Below are positions 57,936-64,000 of a DNA stretch of 64,000 nucleotides, piece by piece. The translations under genes were made by a program, and so were the position numbers. The stretch is from contig NC_092805.1 in the NCBI RefSeq assembly GCF_040954645.1, positions 19,246,741-19,310,740 of the forward strand, given 5' to 3'. The stretch's first letter is position 1, and each line of letters begins with the position of its first letter. The stretch is from Diabrotica undecimpunctata (Eukaryota > Arthropoda > Insecta > Coleoptera > Chrysomelidae). A model generated the notes under the pieces. That model was not told the DNA's origin, searched no databases, and saw only the letters and a program-made list of their open reading frames with translations.

Positions 57936-58220
57936 TTGGTTTTTGTTTTTTGTTTAAACTGGTTAGTGAAAATAAAAATAACTAAAATAAGACTAACGTT
58001 CTGTCTTTTTATATATAAGAATTATTTGTAAAATATACTTTTTCTATAAGAAGGAGGTGGTAAATCCTCTAAATACTATGCCAGACCGTGTTCTGTTAAG
58101 GATGAGCTTGCGTGTGTTGTCCACCATCTCATCCGTACTACTCAGACCGGTGCATCACATAGATAGCCCGTCTTCTCTCTCTGTCTCCCTTTATTTCCTT
58201 TTTTATTTATCTTATTTTTA

Positions 58221-59032
58221 ATGCAGATCCCTCTAGGGATAACTGAAATCAGGTGCTTAAAGAAAATTATTAATCAGCATGATATTATAATATCAATTCA
58301 ACAAATAACGATAAATTTACTGAAAAACCAACTAGATGGATTTAAATATATGCAATTAATCAACCAGTCACCATCTACTCGACAAAATAGGAATTTAATA
58401 AACCATTCTATCACAAACCTTAATTTTGAACGACCGATACAGTCTTCCAGTAAAGAATACCCAAAAAACAAAAAAAATATTGCTGTTATTGAAAGTCTAT
58501 CTGTTAATAAAGAAAGGAATTCCCCAACAAAAACTGTGTTTAAAAATGTTACCAGTAAAAATAAGTTGTTGCCTTAAACGAAAATAAACAATAATTATCA
58601 GCTGATATTTTAAGAATACAAACGGAAGCAAAATGTTCAGATATTATTAATTTAACAAACGATGAAAACTTGATAAATATTGAGAGTACAAATTCGGTTA
58701 CAAATAATAGTTGGCAAGAGTGGAAAATGGTTAGACACAAAAAAAGGAATGGACGTTTTGTTATAGGTAATAATGAGAACTCAGAAATCAGTGGTGTCTC
58801 AAAATTTAGCCATCTCCATGTTACTAGAGTAGACCAACATACAACGGCAGAAAATCTTAAGAAGATGTTAGAAAAACACTTTCCAGAAGTAATGTGTACG
58901 TCATTAACGGCTAAGCATCCCAACAATTTTTGAACAAAATTTCGGTAAAGCCATGGACCCAAAACTATGGCCAGTAGGCTCCTATGTAAGTAGGTTTTTT
59001 ATGAAGCGCGCAACACATACGCAAATAAAGTG
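58221..59032 (+). pseudogene. LINE ORF1
   Basis: It starts at ATG 58221: 118 residues with an amphipathic, Asn/Gln-rich N-terminus that looks coiled-coil-prone (IINQHDIIISIQQITINLLK). After a frameshift (58670-58933) come SWQEWKMVRHKKRNGRFVIG, HVTRVDQHTTAENLKKMLEK and FPEVMC, an RRM-like or gag-like fold common in ORF1 proteins. A third block, AMDPKLWPVGSYVSRFFMKR (58950-59010), closes it. Two frameshifts. The product would bind the element's RNA. Confidence 0.6.
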
Positions 59033-59123
59033 AAGTATGAAGAAATGACTTTTAAACAAGGAAAAAGAAACGGATGAGCACGATCTCCTACTGTCAAATT
59101 TTCAGGAACTAAATCAATTTAAA

Positions 59124-59900
59124 ATGGATTGTTTATATGCTGATTACAAGGAGTCTGATTTGAAATTTCGTTGTATGACTGAGACGTGGTCAGCCGATGT
59201 CGAGGTGATTCATTATAGTTTTCCAAATTTTAAAATTCTAAATTCTTTTAGTAGATCCCAATATAAATGTGATGGCGTTGCAGTTTGGGCAAGGGATGAT
59301 GTGAAGGTTAGTTTCATTTTACTTGATGAGTACTGTGTTGAAAAAGACATTGAGGTATGTGAGCTGAAGTGGCATTATAATTCAAATCAACAAACAATTT
59401 TAGTTTGCTACAAATCTCCCAAGATTGAAATGTATTGTATTTTATGAATAAAACTTAATCTTATTTTAAATTTAAATTTTAAACCAAATTAATTTATGTT
59501 TTTAACAGGCGATTTTAATGTAAATTCCATGACACTAAATAATTCACACAGATTTTCTGGTCTTCTAGCATCTTTAGTTTGTCACCCAGGAACTTTACAC
59601 CTACAAGGTCAACTTCCACATGCGGAAATATTTTGGATAAGGTATATACAAATTGTGATGATTGTATAGGTACTGAAAATGTAAATACTGAATCGGATCA
59701 CGATATATTCCTTTTGAGGTTGAATTTTATTAATCTAACTATGACATCAGTTCGAAATACTTTCAGAGTAACACATGAAGGCCCTATAAATGCATTCAAC
59801 AATTTCTTGAGTAAAGAAACATGGCAAGATGTTTATCATGCAATTGATGTTGAGGGTAAATATAATCCCTTTCATGATAAATTTTAGTTCTATTTCAATA
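59124..59900 (+). pseudogene. LINE ORF2: APE-type endonuclease
   Basis: 59124-59447 has FRCMTETWSADVEVIHYSFP (Glu of the TET motif), FSRSQYKCDGVAVWARDDVK (GGV region, here DGV) and ILVCYKSPK (YRSP-type). After a frameshift, FLTGDFNVNS at about 59503 is the GDFN motif. 59579-59887 carries SCGNILDKVYTN-type and ESDHDIFLLRLNF (SDH motif). Order and spacing fit a non-LTR APE endonuclease that nicks target DNA. Three frames, so it is broken. Confidence 0.75.
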
Positions 59901-61232
59901 TTAGTTGTCCTATTAGAAAAACCAAACATTACCAAAACCAAAAAAAACATGGGTCACACAAGAAGTAAAATCTTCTTCAGATAGTCAGAAGGATTTGTAT
60001 ATTTTGAGTAAGACATAGCCTGAGCTAAAAACTCTATATAGACAAAAAAAGTATTAGCACAAAGTTCTTGTTGAGGCCACAAAGGATCAGTTTTATTTTA
60101 ACAAAATCTCTAAGTCCTCTAACAAAAACAAAACCACATGGGCTGTTATAAATGAACTTAATGGAAAACAAAAAAATCACAAAAATATCTGTCTAAAAAT
60201 AGATGACACTAGGATTACAGATTCAGATATAATATCAAACAAATTTATTGATTACTTTATAAATGCACCAATAGATATAATTAGTAAAATAATTAAACCA
60301 AATTTAAATGTTCAGCATTTCAACGATTTTGTTTAAAATAGTCTGTTTCTATGTTATGTAACAGAGGAAGATATCTTGGACATAATAAAATATAAAATTA
60401 AAAACAAAGCATCGTGTGGTTTTGATGAAATATCAGGTATAGTAATTAAAAAAATTTCATCTCAGATTTTGACACCACTTGCTCACATTATAAATGCTTC
60501 TTTCAATACTGGTGTTTTTCCCAGTATGCTGAAAACTTCTACCATTTCACCGGTAGTAAAACAAGGTGATCCTGAATTAATGTCAAATTGTCGACCATTG
60601 TCTGTTCCATCTGTGATATGTAAGATTATTGAATATGCAGTGCTAAAACAACTTTTATTATTTTTAAATATCAACCAAATTATCCCAAAGCATCAATATG
60701 GATTTCGAAATAAATTTTCTACTTCCACAGCCATTAACAGTTTCTACGAGGAAGTCTTAATCTCAATTGAAAACATTAAAAATCCAACTGCCATTTTTTG
60801 TGACCTCAGTCGTGCTTTTAATTGTGTGCAACACGATGTACTCCTCGATAGATTGGACAGACATGGTGTTAGGGGAGTTGCCCATAGTTGGTTTGGTTCC
60901 TATCTGAAAGACCGGCACCAAATAGTAAGAGAAAAAAATAACTTCAAGGTTTCAATGTCTGATCGGATTGTTAATAAGAATGGAGTACCACAGGGCTCCA
61001 TATTGGGCCCAATATTATTTATTTTGTATATTAGCGAACTACCATATGTAATGTCTGATGCATTTGTATCAGTTTATGCGGATGACTCAACAATGCTATA
61101 TCGCGATAAAGACATAAATTTTTTACAAGATAAAATAACAAACTCACTGAAGACATCTCTGATTCGTCCAGTAATCAGTCGCTCCTGTTCAATGTTCATA
61201 AAACTAAATTTTTATCATTTATATCCCGTTTA
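59900..61232 (+). pseudogene. LINE ORF2: linker and reverse transcriptase
   Basis: The linker (59950-60340) is readable with single stops at 60018, 60052 and 60336. The RT (60376-61233, 285 residues open) contains KASCGFDEISGIVIKKISS, MLKTSTISPVVKQGDPELMS, GFRNKFSTSTAINSF, motif A IFCDLSRAFNCVQHDVLLDR, motif B KNGVPQGSILGPILFILYIS and the intact catalytic YADDSTMLYR. A frameshift at about 61140 then breaks the frame. Confidence 0.87.
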
Positions 61233-61914
61233 AATTCTACTAAACCTGATTTAAGTATTTCCATCAATGGTGAGGGTATTTTGAGTTGTAGTGACGTGAA
61301 GTTTTTAGGAGTGACTTTCGACTCTCATTTATCTTTGTTGGAATGTATGTAAAAAACTCAATTCTAAATGTTATCAATTGAGAAATTTGGGTAGAATACT
61401 TAGTCTGCATGACCTCCTTTTTTTTTATTTTGCTGAGGTACAATCGACAATGAGTTACGGTATAACTGTCTGGGGTGGCTCTTCTAGTATAAAGGACGTT
61501 TTCAAGGCCCAAAAGCGTATTGTCAGATGTATTGCATTTGTTCCGTATGGTTGGTCTTGTAAAAACCTATTTAGAGATTTAAATATATTAACAGTGTATG
61601 AAATTTACATTTTGGAATTATTGATATTAATTAGTAAAAATAAAAGAACTTTTTTATGTAACAGTGATATTCACTCACACAACACAAGAAATAAGAGACA
61701 GTTTGTAGTACCCTATCGACATTTAGAAATAAGTAGGAAGTCATCTATTGTCTGTGGTTTACTATTGTATAATCAACGTCCTCAAAAATTTAAAAACATT
61801 AATTCAACTACAGCTTTTAAAAACCAAGTCAAAGAGTACCTAGAGACCATGTGTCCTTATACATTAGCTGAATATTACGATAGTGTATCTGTGAATGCTC
61901 ATGCTGCAATATAA
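61233..61914 (+). pseudogene. LINE ORF2: thumb and C-terminal region
   Basis: Continues with LSISINGEGILSCSDVKFLG (61250-61310), then a frameshift and 61378-61914 (178 residues): YGITVWGGSSSIKDVFKAQK, RCIAFVPYGWSCKNLFRDLN, ILTVYEIYILELLILISKNK and HSHNTRNKRQFVVPYRHLE, the standard end of CR1/Jockey-like ORF2. The stop codon is at 61912-61914, about 170 bp before the tail. Confidence 0.85.
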
Positions 61915-62103
61915 CCAAATTTAATATTATTTTAATTATATGTCTATATTGTACGTTTTTATGTGTTTTAATGTTTTAAATATTTTTAATGTATTGTTTC
62001 CATTTTTTTTTTGTAATGTTTAATATTTATAATTTAAGTTTTGACTTGCTGTAAACCTTGTTGTAACTTACAGTCAAATAAACTATCTATCTATCTATCT
62101 CTC

Positions 62104-62347
62104 TAAACTTTCTTTATTTCGATAATTCGAGTGACCCCCTATTATTATTGCTTTGTATTCAATGCTACCTGTATTATCGTATTTGCATTTATTCTACCTA
62201 TCTTCCTGCGAAGAAAGAACTTGTAACAGTCGTTACTTTTATTACAATTTGTATTTAAATAATAAACAATTTATATCAATATAACAATATATTATAACAA
62301 TACTTTCAGAGATGTAGTATGGGTTGCCTAACTTTAAGTGTTCATTT
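62104..62347 (-). other. Presumed leader of a truncated LTR element
   Basis: AT-rich DNA between the LINE tail and the primer-binding site. By position it would be the untranslated leader of the LTR element on the minus strand; no gag is seen. Confidence 0.35.
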
Positions 62348-62365
62348 GCCCCACGTTGGGCGCCA
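62348..62365 (-). other. Primer-binding site, tRNA-Lys type
   Basis: The minus strand reads TGGCGCCCAACGTGGGGC, 18 bases complementary to the 3' end of a metazoan tRNA-Lys (recalled sequence ending CCCACGTTGGGCGCCA). One base separates it from the LTR. Confidence 0.8.
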
Positions 62366-62366
62366 A

Positions 62367-63401
62367 TGTAGCAAAATACTGGGGTGTGTAGGAGGAGAGA
62401 GGTATAAGAAGAGTGGTCTATATATATATGGGATAAAATAGATAACAATTAAGTAAAGAAGTATGAAAAAAATTATTGAACGGAATGTGGCTAGGCTAGC
62501 AATGTAGGCAAGAGAATGACCACTAGAAACTCAAGGATGGATACGGCCAATTTGCATGCCTTTTAAAGACAGTAAATCAGGAAAATATGTATAATGGATA
62601 GAAAAGGAGATATGAAAAATAAATAGATATAATGAAAATTAACAAAGAAAACAAATTGAGGGCGCCAGAAGAGGGATAATACTCTAAAAAGAGTAACAGT
62701 CACTCTTCCAGGTATCGTATACTACTAATATTAATTAAAGTTGATTTAATAAACAAAAATGCTGTAAATGTAAAAAGGTAAGGAAATATTAATAAAAAAT
62801 TATATGCAAAAACAAGTTCACCATCGACGAGGTTAGTTCTTCATCCTCAGAAGAAGACTAACTTAACACTTTCGTTTAAGCTAATCTCTTTCTCTGTTTG
62901 TCTTTAGCTTATTTTGATTATATTTTGCATTTTAGTCTAAGATTTTCTTAATCACCAGATAACGTAGGTACACCGCTATTTTTTGTATCTTTTGGCATTG
63001 GTTAATGACTTCTATAACTTATTAAATAATTAATATGTATGACTTATCCATTTTCTTTTGTATTATAAATGATGCACTTTATAATGAATTAATATTCTTA
63101 AGTACTAATCTTCCCAGGAGAATTACTCCTTTTAACCTCATATGATACGAGGGTTGTTTAGTATATATTTACATATTTAGATTTATACTTATAGTTAATC
63201 CTATTACTGATAAGGAACTATGGAACTATGTTGTTACACTACTGGATCATATATTGTGTGTTATATTTTTGATATTTGATTCCTTAGTATTTGTTTTGAT
63301 ATATTTGTTCAATATGTGCCAATTTGGAAAGATGTTGTGATTTTTTTTTATCTTTGGTCTGCTTTATTTTCACTTGTCACGAAAATCTTAAATACTCTAC
63401 A
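62367..63401 (-). repeat. Candidate 5' LTR of a Ty3/gypsy-like element (~1035 bp)
   Basis: Starts, on the plus strand, tgtagcaaaatactg and ends ctctaca, giving a TGTAG...CTACA pair next to the PBS. The inner boundary is fixed by the PBS; the outer one at 63401 is the best inverted match but is unproven since no second LTR is in the window. Confidence 0.5.
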
Positions 63402-64000
63402 ATAATTTATGTCCTGATTCCATATACAGGATGGTTCTGGAATTAGTTTGGAATTTTGAAGTAGGTAAGGATGGCCGGCGTCCTTCTTATTTCTTCTTAT
63501 TTATTCTTCTGAATTTTCTGTCAATGAATCTGCCAATACTCAGCTTTAGTGAATACGTGGGTTCGAGATTGTTGCTCAGCAACTGATCACTGCTGCCCAA
63601 TTAGGTTCGTACTATATGTGTTTATTGCAGAGTAGGCAGATGTTTATGCCTCATAATATTTCTGGTCAGGAAATGCTCGCGACATGTCCTAACCATTCTT
63701 GTGTGATTGTCCAAATATTCCAGTTACCTTTTCACAACTTGATAGGGAAGTTTAATTAGTTCATATTAGTTATCTTACTTTAGGTTATGTTTTTTTTCTT
63801 TAACTATCCCTACACATGTCAAGTTAGTCATTTTCATTATTTAAGAGTTTAGACAAATGAGTTGTCCTCTTAGTGTAATCCCACTTCTTTCCTTAGGCAT
63901 AAATTGCTGTTTAGATTTAGGACTATTCCCGGATAATTCCATGCTGCGAGAACTTGTTATAAATCTACAGTTTTGTTCAAAATTGATTGCTTGTTCTCGA
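63402..64000. other. AT-rich spacer, no gene seen
   Basis: Possible heavily decayed LINE scraps, but nothing I can defend. Confidence 0.4.

Larger units (their letters stand above)
58030..62103 (+). mobile_element. Nearly full-length LINE (CR1/Jockey-like) with (TATC)n tail
   Basis: A ~4.07-kb element: probable 5' UTR (58030-58220, with pyrimidine-rich ctctctctgtctccc), ORF1, endonuclease, RT, C-terminal domain, and a 3' UTR ending in AATAAACTATCTATC repeats at 62083-62101. The exact 5' end and a TSD were not established. The clade label is from the look of the RT and is uncertain. Confidence 0.8.

Noticed and set aside
58049..58210. Cellular exon or promoter
   Set aside because: GC-richer and pyrimidine-rich, but position suggests the 5' UTR of the LINE that follows; no splice or coding evidence.
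63430..63900. Possible decayed LINE tail on the minus strand
   Set aside because: Only a weak LGHVAS-like block; too decayed to defend.

Overview
The window is repeat-dense, AT-rich eukaryotic DNA, almost certainly from an insect with a large transposon-laden genome. A beetle is my guess from the mix of families; this is not proven. I see no intact cellular gene, no rRNA, no functional tRNA, no CRISPR array and no bacterial-style operon. Nearly everything recognisable is a transposable element or its remains: many non-LTR retrotransposons (LINEs) on both strands, one BEL/Pao LTR element, the 5' end of a second LTR element, Tc1/mariner, PIF/Harbinger and Mutator-like DNA transposons, a large foldback element, a Penelope-like element, a tRNA-derived SINE, MITE-like inverted repeats, tandem repeats and (TA)n or (GT)n microsatellites.

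Layout. 1-2.2 kb: RTE-like LINE (-). 2.2-4.7 kb: a multicopy insect gene remnant split by a LINE with a long open ORF. 5.3-5.6 kb: LINE tail. 6.06-8.5 kb: an R1-like LINE split by another LINE with a 13-bp target-site duplication (TSD). 8.8-10.3 kb: duplicated LINE scraps. 10.9-11.5 kb: LINE tail. 11.5-13.5 kb: foldback element with ~525-bp inverted arms. 14.1-15.1 kb: mariner transposase pseudogene. 15.5-23.1 kb: a three-level nest, with a BEL/Pao element inside a Tc1/mariner MITE inside a LINE. 23.3-24.9 kb: Jockey-type LINE with a 16-bp TSD. 25.7-33.3 kb: mariner and LINE scraps, one pair nested. 33.4-33.7 kb: palindrome carrying hammerhead-like motifs. 34.5-36.8 kb: LINE scraps and a MITE. 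36.8-38.5 kb: PIF/Harbinger remnant with hexamer arrays and a SINE. 39.4-41.6 kb: LINEs. 42.1-43.2 kb: Penelope-like GIY-YIG region and a second hammerhead-like palindrome. 43.7-44.6 kb: 120-bp tandem array. 45.6-47.1 kb: LINE with a 17-bp TSD. 49.5-50.8 kb: MULE transposase pseudogene. 52.6-54.3 kb: mariner element. 54.5-56.3 kb: LINE pieces between (TA)n runs. 57.1-57.9 kb: Jockey 3' UTR. 58.0-62.1 kb: a nearly complete LINE. 62.3-63.4 kb: LTR with a tRNA-Lys-type primer-binding site.

The genes do not cooperate in a host pathway. The order of insertion can be read from TSDs and from reading frames that resume across insertions. The most unusual signals are two palindromic repeats that carry hammerhead-ribozyme-like cores with a compensatory base change between them (one lies next to a Penelope-like endonuclease), the three-level nest, and a 120-bp satellite-like array whose period is exactly 40 codons and stays open on one strand. 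All family assignments come from reading the translated sequence; no database search was run.
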